Assembly: GCA_015487645.1 (NCBI GenBank)
Contig: WFPH01000056.1
Span: 1 to 7,280, forward strand
Direction of reading: 5' to 3'
Length of the DNA stretch: 7,280 bases
DNA from: Thermosulfurimonas sp.
Lineage (GTDB): Bacteria > Desulfobacterota > Thermodesulfobacteria > Thermodesulfobacteriales > Thermodesulfobacteriaceae
Every line of letters starts with the position of its first letter. The first letter of the stretch is position 1. The translations under genes and the position numbers were made by a program. The notes under the pieces are model-generated. The model saw nothing but the letters and a program-made list of their open reading frames with translations. It did no database searches and was not told where the DNA came from. Positions 1 through 6,658 of this stretch are shown one piece after another.

Positions 1-393
1 CGACTCAGGAGTCCTTGGGTGGAATTCGTCGGCGAGATCTCGGATCGGGAAAAACAGGACTTCCTGGCCGGGGCCCTGGCCCTTCTCATGCTCATCGACT
101 GGCCCGAACCCTTCGGAATCGTCATGATCGAGGCCAACGCCTGCGGTACACCGGTGATCGCCTGGCGCTGCGGATCTGTTCCGGAGATTATTGAACCCGG
201 CCGCAACGGATATGTGGTGGAAAGCCTGGAGGAGGCGGAGAAGGCCGTAGAAGCTCTCTCCTCGCTTTCCCGGAAAGAATGCCGCCGGGTCTTCGAGGAG
301 CGCTTCACCGCCGAGAGGATGGCCCGCGACTATGTCAAACTCTACCAGATCCTGGTGGCCGAGGAGGTGCCCCTTTGGCAGAAAGCGGCCTAA
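1..393 (+). CDS. Glycosyltransferase family 4, C-terminal part (5' end outside window)
   Basis: The reading frame is open from the first base to a TAA at 391-393, so this is the last 130 residues of a longer protein (GT4 enzymes are usually 350-420 aa). The fragment is the C-terminal, nucleotide-sugar-binding Rossmann half of a GT-B retaining glycosyltransferase. It shows the family E-x7-E signature in EPFGIVMIE, followed by NACGTPVIAW and GSVPEIIEPGRNGYVV, where the second Glu normally contacts the donor ribose and the first the sugar. A final amphipathic helix (FTAERMARDYVKLYQ) is typical of the family's C-terminus. The protein is expected to be cytoplasmic or membrane-peripheral. Donor and acceptor cannot be read from this part. 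Its overlap with the debranching-type glucosidase downstream suggests an alpha-glucan or glucoside pathway (inference). An internal ATG at 19 is not the real start. Confidence 0.9.
   Translation, partial: RLRSPWVEFVGEISDREKQDFLAGALALLMLIDWPEPFGIVMIEANACGTPVIAWRCGSVPEIIEPGRNGYVVESLEEAEKAVEALSSLSRKECRRVFEERFTAERMARDYVKLYQILVAEEVPLWQKAA
361..369 (+). promoter_or_regulatory. Ribosome binding site deciding the TTG start of the glucosidase gene
   Basis: GAGGAGGTG lies inside the end of the glycosyltransferase gene. Its AGGAGG core (362-367) is 7 bases before the TTG at 375. It is a strong match to the anti-Shine-Dalgarno sequence and picks TTG 375 over the in-frame ATG at 279, which would force a 115-base overlap and add a low-complexity Arg/Gly/Pro-rich N-terminus encoded out of frame in the glycosyltransferase. 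Confidence 0.8.
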
Positions 394-2516
394 AATTTTA
401 CATCCTGGCCCCAAGCCCCGGGCTCTCCCTGAGGAATCTCACCTTCAAGCACGGGGATACCTTTGCCCTCTTCAATCCCGAGGGGGATATCGTTCCCGGA
501 GGGCTGGGCGAGCTGGGACTCTACCACCAGGGCACTCGTTTCCTCTCCCGGCTGGAACTGTTTTGCTGTGAAACTAAACCCTTTCTCCTGAGTTCCTCCC
601 CGTCTCCTGACGGTCTTCTCATCCAGGTAAACCTCACCAATCCCGATCTCTTTTTCGGGGAGACCTTTCTTCCCCGGGGAGCGCTTCATATCCGACGAAC
701 CAAGCTTCTATACGAGGGCGATTATTATGAAGAGCTGGTCTTCACCAATTACGCCTTTCATGAACTCGAACTCCCGGTGATCCTGAGTTTCGGGGCGGAT
801 TTCGCCGATATCTTCGAGGTTCGGGGCATAAAGCGGAGACAGCGGGGGCATGTCCTTCCGCCGGAGATCGAGGAGGATCGGATAAGAATAAGGTATCACG
901 GACTCGACGGGGTGGTCAGGGTTACGGAAATAGTGTTTTCGCAGAAGCCTCTGGCCTTAACCCCGAACGAAGCCCGCTTCCTTTTGCGGGTCTCTCCCAA
1001 AGAGAAGACCAATCTGGGACTGGTTGTTCGGTGTCTTCAGGGAGATGAGACCCGGGAAAGGGACTTCCGTTCGGCCCTTTTCTTAAGGCGAAAGGAACGC
1101 CAGGCCTTAGTGAAGGCCAGCGTTCGCGTGGAGACCTCCAACGAACACTTCAACCGGTGGCTCGAGCGTTCGGAGTACGATCTTTTCATGATGCTCACCC
1201 GCACCCCTTACGGTCTCTATCCCTACGCTGGAATCCCCTGGTTCAACTCCATTTTTGGCCGGGACGGTCTGATCGTGGGTTTTCAAACCCTCTGGTTTAA
1301 TCCGCAGATTGCCCGGGGAGTGCTGGAGGTCTTAGCCCAGACCCAGGCCACCGAACGGGATCCGGCCCAGGACGCCGAACCCGGGAAGATCCTGCACGAG
1401 ATGCGCTTCGGGGAGATGGCGGCCACCGGAGAGATCCCTTTCGGCCGCTACTATGGCTCAGTGGACGCCACCCCGCTTTTTATCATCCTGGCTGGAGCTT
1501 ACTACGAAAGAACGCAAGATCTCGATTTCCTAAGAAGGCTCTGGCTACACCTGGAACTGGCCCTTCAGTGGGTGGAGAATTACGGGGATCTAGACGGCGA
1601 CGGCCTGCTGGAATACCAGCCCTCAGAGGAAGGACTGGTGAACAAGGGCTGGAAGGATTCCCATGACAGCGTCTTTCACCGGGATGGAAGTCCGCCCACT
1701 CCTCCGGTGGCCCTGGTGGAGGTCCAGGGCTACCTCTATCGGGCTTATCTTGAGATGGCTAGGATGGCCCGGGCCCTAGGAAAACACGATCTGGTTCTGG
1801 CTTTTCTTTCCAAGGCCGAAGAGGTGCGAGAGAAGATTCGACGATTCTTCTGGCCCGAGGGAGCGGAGTTTCCGGCCTTGGCCTTGGATGGACGTAAGCG
1901 ACCCTGTCTGGTGAAGACCTCCAATCCGGGGCATCTCCTCTTTGCCGAGGCCTTGAAGGAGGAAGAAGCCCTGAGGCTGGCCTCAAGGCTCCTTGAACCG
2001 GATCTCTTTTCCGGCTGGGGCCTGAGGACCCTTTCTAAAAAAGAGATTCTATACAACCCGGTTTCCTATCACAACGGCTCGATCTGGCCACACGACAACG
2101 CCCTTATTGCCCAGGGATTGGCCTTCTACGGCCTCAAGGAGCCCCTTGATAAACTCTTCCGGGCCCTTTTTGAAGCCAGTCACTACTTTCCGCACTACCG
2201 CCTTCCGGAGCTCTTCTGCGGGTTTACCAGACGGGCCGGTGAGGGGCCGGTGCATTATCCCGTGGCCTGTAGCCCCCAGGCCTGGGCCTCCGGGGCGATC
2301 TTTATGTTGCTGGCGGCCTCCCTGGGGCTCAAGTTCACGGGAAGGGGCGTGGCCTTTATCAAGCCCCGGCTGCCGGATTTCCTCTCCTGGGTGCGGCTCA
2401 AGGGTTTGCAGGTAGGGGAACACACCGTGGATCTCGAGTGCCTGCGTTACGAAAAGGACGTGGTGATCAATGTGCTACGAAAACCGAAGACGGTGGAGAT
2501 CCTGGTGGTAAAGTAG
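375..2516 (+). CDS. Amylo-alpha-1,6-glucosidase / bacterial glycogen-debranching-type (alpha/alpha)6 glycosidase
   Basis: A 713-aa protein when started at TTG 375, a normal length for the bacterial amylo-alpha-1,6-glucosidase group. Roughly the first 210 residues form the N-terminal beta-rich debranching-enzyme domain (for example the segment GGLGELGLYHQGTRFLSRLE). The rest is an (alpha/alpha)6-barrel glycosidase domain. Visible family motifs are FGRDG (GRDG at 295-298), DGDGLLEY (407-414), NKGWKDSHDS (423-432), YHNGSIWPHDNAL (from 565), PELFCGF (Glu612) and VACSPQAWASGA (from 630). By analogy with related barrels, Asp428 in WKDS and Glu612 are candidates for general acid and base; this is inference. 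The expected reaction is hydrolysis of alpha-1,6-linked glucose or a related alpha-glucoside, but members of this family are rarely characterised and other glucosides are possible. No signal peptide is evident, so it is probably cytoplasmic. It overlaps the upstream glycosyltransferase by 19 bases and is probably co-expressed with it. Its 3' end overlaps lpxB on the other strand by 50 bases. Confidence 0.88.
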   Translation: MAESGLKFYILAPSPGLSLRNLTFKHGDTFALFNPEGDIVPGGLGELGLYHQGTRFLSRLELFCCETKPFLLSSSPSPDGLLIQVNLTNPDLFFGETFLPRGALHIRRTKLLYEGDYYEELVFTNYAFHELELPVILSFGADFADIFEVRGIKRRQRGHVLPPEIEEDRIRIRYHGLDGVVRVTEIVFSQKPLALTPNEARFLLRVSPKEKTNLGLVVRCLQGDETRERDFRSALFLRRKERQALVKASVRVETSNEHFNRWLERSEYDLFMMLTRTPYGLYPYAGIPWFNSIFGRDGLIVGFQTLWFNPQIARGVLEVLAQTQATERDPAQDAEPGKILHEMRFGEMAATGEIPFGRYYGSVDATPLFIILAGAYYERTQDLDFLRRLWLHLELALQWVENYGDLDGDGLLEYQPSEEGLVNKGWKDSHDSVFHRDGSPPTPPVALVEVQGYLYRAYLEMARMARALGKHDLVLAFLSKAEEVREKIRRFFWPEGAEFPALALDGRKRPCLVKTSNPGHLLFAEALKEEEALRLASRLLEPDLFSGWGLRTLSKKEILYNPVSYHNGSIWPHDNALIAQGLAFYGLKEPLDKLFRALFEASHYFPHYRLPELFCGFTRRAGEGPVHYPVACSPQAWASGAIFMLLAASLGLKFTGRGVAFIKPRLPDFLSWVRLKGLQVGEHTVDLECLRYEKDVVINVLRKPKTVEILVVK

Positions 2517-3645
2517 ACCGGAAGAAGTCCACCAGGATCTCGGCCACACGCCAGGAAGCCCCCTTGCCCCCGAGAAGGGCTTTCACCCGCCCGAGTTTTT
2601 TCCTGGTTTCTTCCCGAAAGCGGGTCTCGAAAAGATAAGGTCTTATGGCTTCGGCCAGCTTCTCCGGCCGGACTTCATCTTGAATGAGCTCCGGGACGAC
2701 CCGCTCGCCCAGGATGAGATTGGGAAGCGAAATGTAGGGGACTTTTACCAGATGGCGGGCCAAAAGGTAGGCCAGGGTAGAAAGGCGGTAGGCTGCCACC
2801 ATAGGGGTTTCGAGGAGCGCGGCCTCGAGGGTGATGGTCCCGGAGGCCAGGAGGGCCGCTTCCGCGTGCTTCAGGACCTCGTGCTGATAGCCCTCAAGCA
2901 CCTTGACCTTTCTCTGAGTTTCTTCCCAGAGGGTGGTCCTCTCAAGTCCCGGGGCCTTGACCACTACGCCCTGGAGCCGGGGATGGTCCCGTTTCAGGAC
3001 CTCATAGGTGGCCAGGAAAACCGGGAGAAGCCTTTCCACTTCACTCTTTCGACTTCCGGGGAAGATTCCCAGGATGGGATGATGCGGAGAGAGCCCGGCG
3101 ATCTCACAGAAGGTCTCCCGGGAGAGGGTGGGGTGCACCAAATCTACCAAGGGATGCCCCACAAAGACCACCTTAAGCCCCTCCCGTTCGAAGAACTCCT
3201 TCTCGAAAGGTAACACCACCGCCAGGAGATCCACGGCCTTCCGGAGGATTCGGACCCGGCTCCGATGCCAGGCCCAGACCTGGGGGGCAATGTAGTAGAA
3301 AACCGGGATTCCCAGTTTCTTGCAGAGCTTGGCCAGGCGCAGGTTGAACCCGGGAAAGTCGATCAGGACCGCCATCTGGGGCCGGTGGTCTTGGAGGAAT
3401 TCTTTGAGGCGCTGCCAGGCCTCCCGTATGAGCCGGAGCTCGGCCAGCCCCGGAAGCCCCACGACCGCCAGTGGCTCGGCCGGGTAGAGGCATTCGAGCC
3501 CCGCGGCCCGCATCCTTCGCCCGCCAATACCGTAGAAGATCAAACCGGGATGGATCTCCCGCACCCGGCGCAGGAGCTCCGCCCCGTAAAGGTCTCCGGA
3601 TTCCTCGCCGGCCACGATGAGGATCTTATGTGCCGAGGGCCTCAA
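2467..3645 (-). CDS. lpxB: Lipid-A-disaccharide synthase LpxB
   Basis: LpxB (GT19) joins UDP-2,3-diacylglucosamine to lipid X (2,3-diacylglucosamine-1-phosphate), releasing UDP and forming the beta-1,6 lipid A disaccharide at the inner face of the inner membrane. From TTG 3645 the product is 392 aa, close to the usual 380-390. Motifs in order: KILIVAGEESGDLYG (7-21), IDFPGFN (95-101, with the conserved essential Asp), YYIAPQVWAW (117-126), VGHPLVD (162-168), FPGSR (195-199), SGTITLEAA (268-276) and LPNLILGE (307-314). I chose TTG 3645 because GGGAGAGG ends 6 bases before it and the protein then begins just ahead of the first beta strand. An upstream in-frame TTG at 3684 (405 aa) would add 13 residues and overlap the preceding gene by 59 bases. 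With the chosen start the overlap with the oxidoreductase gene is 20 bases. The last ~17 residues, rich in Pro and Ser, extend past the usual helical end and are encoded opposite the glucosidase gene. Confidence 0.95.
   Translation of the reverse strand: MRPSAHKILIVAGEESGDLYGAELLRRVREIHPGLIFYGIGGRRMRAAGLECLYPAEPLAVVGLPGLAELRLIREAWQRLKEFLQDHRPQMAVLIDFPGFNLRLAKLCKKLGIPVFYYIAPQVWAWHRSRVRILRKAVDLLAVVLPFEKEFFEREGLKVVFVGHPLVDLVHPTLSRETFCEIAGLSPHHPILGIFPGSRKSEVERLLPVFLATYEVLKRDHPRLQGVVVKAPGLERTTLWEETQRKVKVLEGYQHEVLKHAEAALLASGTITLEAALLETPMVAAYRLSTLAYLLARHLVKVPYISLPNLILGERVVPELIQDEVRPEKLAEAIRPYLFETRFREETRKKLGRVKALLGGKGASWRVAEILVDFFRSTLPPGSPPSSVFVAH
2496..2541. repeat. Perfect 13-bp inverted repeat at the convergent junction; possible hairpin or bidirectional 3'-end element
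   Basis: GAGATCCTGGTGG at 2496-2508 is matched exactly by its reverse complement CCACCAGGATCTC at 2529-2541, with a 20-base loop (2509-2528). The glucosidase stop codon (2514-2516) is in the loop. On the minus strand the hairpin lies within the lpxB coding region, about 27 bases before the lpxB stop. Neither strand has a T-run directly after the stem; the nearest on the minus strand is a TTTT about 10 bases past it. It is therefore not a classical intrinsic terminator, but could block readthrough or protect mRNA 3' ends from both sides. The repeat is seen directly; any function is inference. Confidence 0.6.
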
Positions 3646-4594
3646 GGTGGGCCTCTCCCAGGTGGTTTCGGAGATGGGTTTCAATCTCTTTCTTTATCCG
3701 GTGGGCCAGCTCGAGGGCTCTCACGGCCTCGTGGCCGGAGACTACGGGCTTGCCCCCTTCAAGCACGACTTTCACGAAGCTCGCCAGCTCCTCGTAAAGG
3801 GGATCGGCCTCCGGGAAAGTCTCTTCCCGGGGAAGGAGACGCCCGTCCTCGCTCAGCCGCACCTCGAAGTACCGGCGATTTAGGGTGTCGGCCGAAAGAT
3901 AACCCCCTTTCTCGAAGACCCGGAAACGCCTCTGGGGCGAAAGGGAGATGCGACTGGCCGTGAGATTGGCCGAAAGCCCGTCCTCAAAAAGCAGGCGCAC
4001 GCTGGCGATGTCGATTCGGGAGGAGAGCACCGGGGCCCCGGCGGCCAGCATAGCCTTCACCTGTCCGCCGGGATTCAGGGCCAGCAGGAGATCCAGGTCA
4101 TGGATCATGAGATCCAGGATGACATCTACATCCAGGGCCCGGGGAGAGAAGCCTGAAAGCCGATGGGCTTCCACAAAAAGGGGCCGTCGGACCCTGCTCA
4201 AGAGGGTCTTGACCGAAGGCTGGAACCGCTCGATATGGCCGACCTGGAGAAGAAGCCCTTTCTTTTCCGCCAGTTCCACCAGGGCCTCCGCGGTCTCCGG
4301 ATGGTCCGTGAGGGGTTTTTCCACGAAAAGATGCTTGCCTTTCTCCAGACATTCCCTGGCGATTTCGTAATGGGTGACCGTGGGCGTCACGATGGAAAGG
4401 GCTTCGGCCCGGGGGATGAGCTCTCGGTAATCCCTGACCCAAGGCACCCCGTAGGTCTCGCCGACCTCCCGGGCCCGGTCCTCCAGGATGTCGGCCACGC
4501 CCACCAGTTCGGCCTCCGGAATCCGGGCGAATTTTTCGGCGTGAAACTTTCCCAGGTGTCCTACCCCTATTACACCCACGCGCAGTCTCTTCAT
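3626..4594 (-). CDS. Gfo/Idh/MocA-family NAD(P)-dependent oxidoreductase in the lipid A operon
   Basis: A 322-aa protein, the normal size for the family, starting at an ATG that overlaps the lpxI stop as ATGA. The N-terminal Rossmann domain carries the dinucleotide-binding motif GVIGVGHLG (7-15). The catalytic EKP motif is at 92-94 (FVEKPLTDHP). QVGHIERFQP (117-126) follows, then DLMIHDLDLLL (161-171), where His165 is the usual second catalytic residue. The C-terminal half is the alpha/beta dimerisation and substrate domain. The family oxidises or reduces sugar hydroxyls, often on nucleotide sugars. Position between lpxI and lpxB points to a lipid A or UDP-GlcNAc-derived substrate. GnnA of Acidithiobacillus ferrooxidans, which oxidises C3 of UDP-GlcNAc and is encoded near lpx genes, belongs to this family, so a GnnA-like role is possible. 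Its partner aminotransferase GnnB is not in this window, so no symbol is given. The 3' end overlaps the lpxB start by 20 bases. Confidence 0.88.
   Translation of the reverse strand: MKRLRVGVIGVGHLGKFHAEKFARIPEAELVGVADILEDRAREVGETYGVPWVRDYRELIPRAEALSIVTPTVTHYEIARECLEKGKHLFVEKPLTDHPETAEALVELAEKKGLLLQVGHIERFQPSVKTLLSRVRRPLFVEAHRLSGFSPRALDVDVILDLMIHDLDLLLALNPGGQVKAMLAAGAPVLSSRIDIASVRLLFEDGLSANLTASRISLSPQRRFRVFEKGGYLSADTLNRRYFEVRLSEDGRLLPREETFPEADPLYEELASFVKVVLEGGKPVVSGHEAVRALELAHRIKKEIETHLRNHLGEAHLEALGT
3652..3659 (-). promoter_or_regulatory. Ribosome binding site for lpxB within the oxidoreductase gene
   Basis: On the minus strand this reads GGGAGAGG and ends 6 bases before the TTG at 3645. It supports the 392-aa LpxB start over TTG 3684, which is preceded only by a purine-rich stretch (AAAGAAAGAGA). 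It lies inside the last codons of the oxidoreductase gene, so lpxB translation is probably coupled to it. Confidence 0.65.
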
Positions 4595-5400
4595 GCTACC
4601 CCCACGATGCTTATCCCGGCCTCGTTGGCCTCTCGAAGGGCTTCTTCCCTTTCGAAAAAGAGACTCTTTCCGGCTTCCAGGGCCAGGACCCGGGCTCCGG
4701 CCTCTCGCATGACTCTCACGGTTTCGGCCCCGGCGGCCGGGAGATCCAGCCGCGGATCCTGGGTGGGTTTGAGGATCTTTACCACCACGGCTCCCCGGCG
4801 GTATCGACCGGCCCGGCGGATGGTCTCATCCGTGCCCTCCATGGCCTCCACCGCCACCACCATGCGATCCTTGACCACCAGACACTGGCCTATGTCGAGG
4901 GCGCCCACCTTGCGGGCCATCTCCAGACCGAAGCGTATGTCCTCCCATTCTTCGGCCGTGGGGCGACGCCGGGTGAGCACGCCCTCCGGAGTGAGAAGCT
5001 CCGGCAGCCTTTCGGCCGGGGAGACCACCCGAAAACCTTCCTTCTCGAACTCTTCACAGACCGCCCGCAGGATAGCGTCGTCGTTGCGACTGGCCAGCCT
5101 TCGCCAGAGGAGTAGGGCCCTGAGATCTGGCAGGGCCTCCTTGAGGGCCCGGGGTTTTTCGATCTTTCCGAGAAAGGTAATCTCCTGTACCCCGTTTTCC
5201 CGAAAGGTCCGCAGCAGTTTCCCGAACTGGCCTATCCGCAACCGGAACACCCGGGCCCCGGCGGCGGCCAGCGTACGCGCCTGAGCATCCGAAAAGGTTA
5301 CCACCACCAGCGGTTGCTCCTGGCGGACCAGTTTTTGCACAAAATATACCGGGGCCTTGCCCTCTCCGGCCACTAGACCCAGCGGAGCTTGCGGAGGCAT
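4591..5400 (-). CDS. lpxI: UDP-2,3-diacylglucosamine diphosphatase LpxI
   Basis: LpxI (formerly DUF1009) hydrolyses UDP-2,3-diacylglucosamine to lipid X and UMP, the fourth lipid A step. It replaces the unrelated LpxH in many bacteria outside the beta/gamma-proteobacteria. The 269-aa product has the family's normal length. The N-terminal domain begins PLGLVAGEGKAPVYF (6-20). Further features are FLGKIEKPRALK (76-87), SRNDDAILRAVCEEFEKEGF (104-123), and in the C-terminal domain DIGQCLVVKDRMVVAVEAME (169-188) followed directly by GTDETIRRAG, and RLDLPAAG (217-224). Asp219 is in the position expected for the catalytic Asp reported for the Caulobacter enzyme (alignment by eye). The ATG start is 4 bases after the lpxA stop. 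Upstream there is only a GAAGAGG 12 bases away, a weakly spaced ribosome binding site, so reinitiation after lpxA is likely. The stop overlaps the next gene as ATGA. Confidence 0.95.
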   Translation of the reverse strand: MPPQAPLGLVAGEGKAPVYFVQKLVRQEQPLVVVTFSDAQARTLAAAGARVFRLRIGQFGKLLRTFRENGVQEITFLGKIEKPRALKEALPDLRALLLWRRLASRNDDAILRAVCEEFEKEGFRVVSPAERLPELLTPEGVLTRRRPTAEEWEDIRFGLEMARKVGALDIGQCLVVKDRMVVAVEAMEGTDETIRRAGRYRRGAVVVKILKPTQDPRLDLPAAGAETVRVMREAGARVLALEAGKSLFFEREEALREANEAGISIVGVA

Positions 5401-5404
5401 GGAA

Positions 5405-6214
5405 CTAAAAGGCCTCTTCTCCCTCGAAAGGTTTGCGTCGCATGATTCCCTGCCGGGAGGGGTTTTCTATGAAACGGATGAACTCCCCCACATGAGGATC
5501 ATCGGGAAAGGCGTCCCTCAGCTCCTCGATGGTCTCGGAGATCCGGCCCGGGCCATCCAGGAAGATTCCTAGGGCCTGGGAGATCCGGCGGATGCTCTCC
5601 TTGTCGAAACCGGCCCGCCGGAGGCCCACCAGGTTGACCCCCTGGATCTTGGCCGGAATACCGAAAACCTTAACGAAAGGGGGAACGTCTTTGTCCACTC
5701 CGCTCATGGCACTCACAAAGGCGTAGGAACCGATGCGGCAGAATTGGTGTACCGCCGAAAGCCCTCCAAAGACCACCCGGTGGCCCACCCGCACGTGCCC
5801 TCCCAGAGTAGCCCCGTTGGCCATGATGACTTCGTCGCCCAGGAAACAGTCGTGGGCAATGTGCACGTAAGCCATGAGAAGACACCGGTTGCCGATTCGG
5901 GTGAGACTTTCGTCCAGAGCCGTGCCCCGGTGGATGGTCACGAACTCCCGGATGACGTTCTCATCCCCGATCTCCACCCGGGAGTCCTCCCCCTTGAAGG
6001 CCAGATGCTGGGGGTCGGCCCCGATGATCGCATGATGGTTGATGAGGTTTCGCCGCCCGATGCGGGTGTCTTTCTCGATGATTACGTGAGCCCCTATCCG
6101 GGTGCCCTCCCCGATGAAGACCCTGGGACCGATGACCGTGTAAGGACCTATCTCTACCCCCTCCTCGATCTCCGCCGTGGGGTCTATGACGGCTGTGGGA
6201 TGGATCTTTCGCAT
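5405..6214 (-). CDS. lpxA: Acyl-[ACP]-UDP-N-acetylglucosamine O-acyltransferase LpxA
   Basis: LpxA transfers a 3-hydroxyacyl chain from ACP to the 3-OH of UDP-GlcNAc, the first step of lipid A synthesis, as a cytoplasmic trimer. The 269-aa product (E. coli 262) starts IHPTAVIDPTAEIEEGVEIG and continues with hexapeptide repeats of the left-handed beta-helix up to about residue 185. A helical C-terminal domain follows (GVNLVGLRRAGFDKESI from 192). The catalytic motif HIAHDC has His121, equivalent to E. coli His125, and His118, equivalent to His122. Other family marks are VTIHRGT (92-98), AVHQFCRIG (154-162) and DVPPFV (176-181). Aligned by eye, E. coli Gly173, which limits acyl length, corresponds to Ala169, and E. 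coli His191 to Pro187; the preferred chain may therefore differ from C14. The ATG lies 3 bases after the fabZ stop with GAGG 6 bases before it. Confidence 0.96.
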   Translation of the reverse strand: MRKIHPTAVIDPTAEIEEGVEIGPYTVIGPRVFIGEGTRIGAHVIIEKDTRIGRRNLINHHAIIGADPQHLAFKGEDSRVEIGDENVIREFVTIHRGTALDESLTRIGNRCLLMAYVHIAHDCFLGDEVIMANGATLGGHVRVGHRVVFGGLSAVHQFCRIGSYAFVSAMSGVDKDVPPFVKVFGIPAKIQGVNLVGLRRAGFDKESIRRISQALGIFLDGPGRISETIEELRDAFPDDPHVGEFIRFIENPSRQGIMRRKPFEGEEAF

Positions 6215-6217
6215 GCT

Positions 6218-6658
6218 TCACCTCATAGCGGCTGTGATTTCGGCTTCGGCTACCACTTTGTCGCCCACCATGACCCTGACCGAAGTCTTAAGGATGTGCC
6301 CTTTTTGCTTGAAACCCTGGGCCTCAATGACCAGGGTGTCTCCTGGGAAAACCGGTTGCCGGAAGCGGACCTTGTCCAGGCCCGCCAGGACGAAGAGTTT
6401 TTCCCGGTACTCCGGCACGCAGCTTTTCATGAAAAGGGCTCCCACCTGGGCCATGGCCTCCGCCAGCATCACCCCGGGCATGATAGGATTCTCTGGAAAA
6501 TGTCCCTGGAAGTAAGGTTCGTTGTGCGTGACGTTTTTAATGGCCCGGATGTACTGCCTTTCGCAATCCAGCTCCACCACCCGGTCCACCATCAGGAAGG
6601 GGAACCGGTGGGGCAGAAGCTCCATGATCTCTTTGGGGCCAAGTTCGCGGACGCTCAC
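6218..6658 (-). CDS. fabZ: 3-hydroxyacyl-[acyl-carrier-protein] dehydratase FabZ
   Basis: FabZ dehydrates 3-hydroxyacyl-ACP in type II fatty-acid elongation and competes with LpxA/LpxD for the same hydroxyacyl-ACP pool, which is why it is commonly encoded with them. From GTG 6658 the protein is 146 aa, the family norm. It is a single hotdog domain with LLPHRFPFLMVDRV (14-27), then NEPYFQGHFPENPIMPGVML (46-65) leading into AEAMAQ. Catalytic residues are His53 (GHFP) and Glu67 (LAEAMAQ). The GTG start overlaps the lpxD stop as GTGA and has GGGAGG 6 bases upstream. An open frame continues upstream to 6922, but that extra part is an Arg/Gly-rich out-of-frame reading of lpxD and is rejected. Confidence 0.96.
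   Translation of the reverse strand: MSVRELGPKEIMELLPHRFPFLMVDRVVELDCERQYIRAIKNVTHNEPYFQGHFPENPIMPGVMLAEAMAQVGALFMKSCVPEYREKLFVLAGLDKVRFRQPVFPGDTLVIEAQGFKQKGHILKTSVRVMVGDKVVAEAEITAAMR
6219..6224 (-). promoter_or_regulatory. Ribosome binding site for lpxA overlapping the fabZ stop
   Basis: The minus strand reads GAGGTG here; the GAGG core (6221-6224) is 6 bases before the lpxA ATG at 6214. The fabZ TGA (6218-6220) falls at the end of this site, so ribosomes ending on fabZ are placed directly at the lpxA start. Confidence 0.65.

Noticed and set aside
279..374. Upstream extension of the glucosidase to ATG 279
   Set aside because: The extra 32 residues are an out-of-frame reading of the glycosyltransferase. 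The strong AGGAGG site 7 bases before TTG 375 and the family start position favour the shorter form.
2496..2541. Classical rho-independent terminator
   Set aside because: The stem is perfect, but there is no T-run directly after it on either strand, so only an inverted repeat is claimed.
4163..5284. Open frame of 373 codons on the plus strand opposite lpxI and the oxidoreductase
   Set aside because: Antisense to two well-supported genes, with a low-complexity Ser/Arg-rich product and no motif or good ribosome binding site. It is a compositional shadow.
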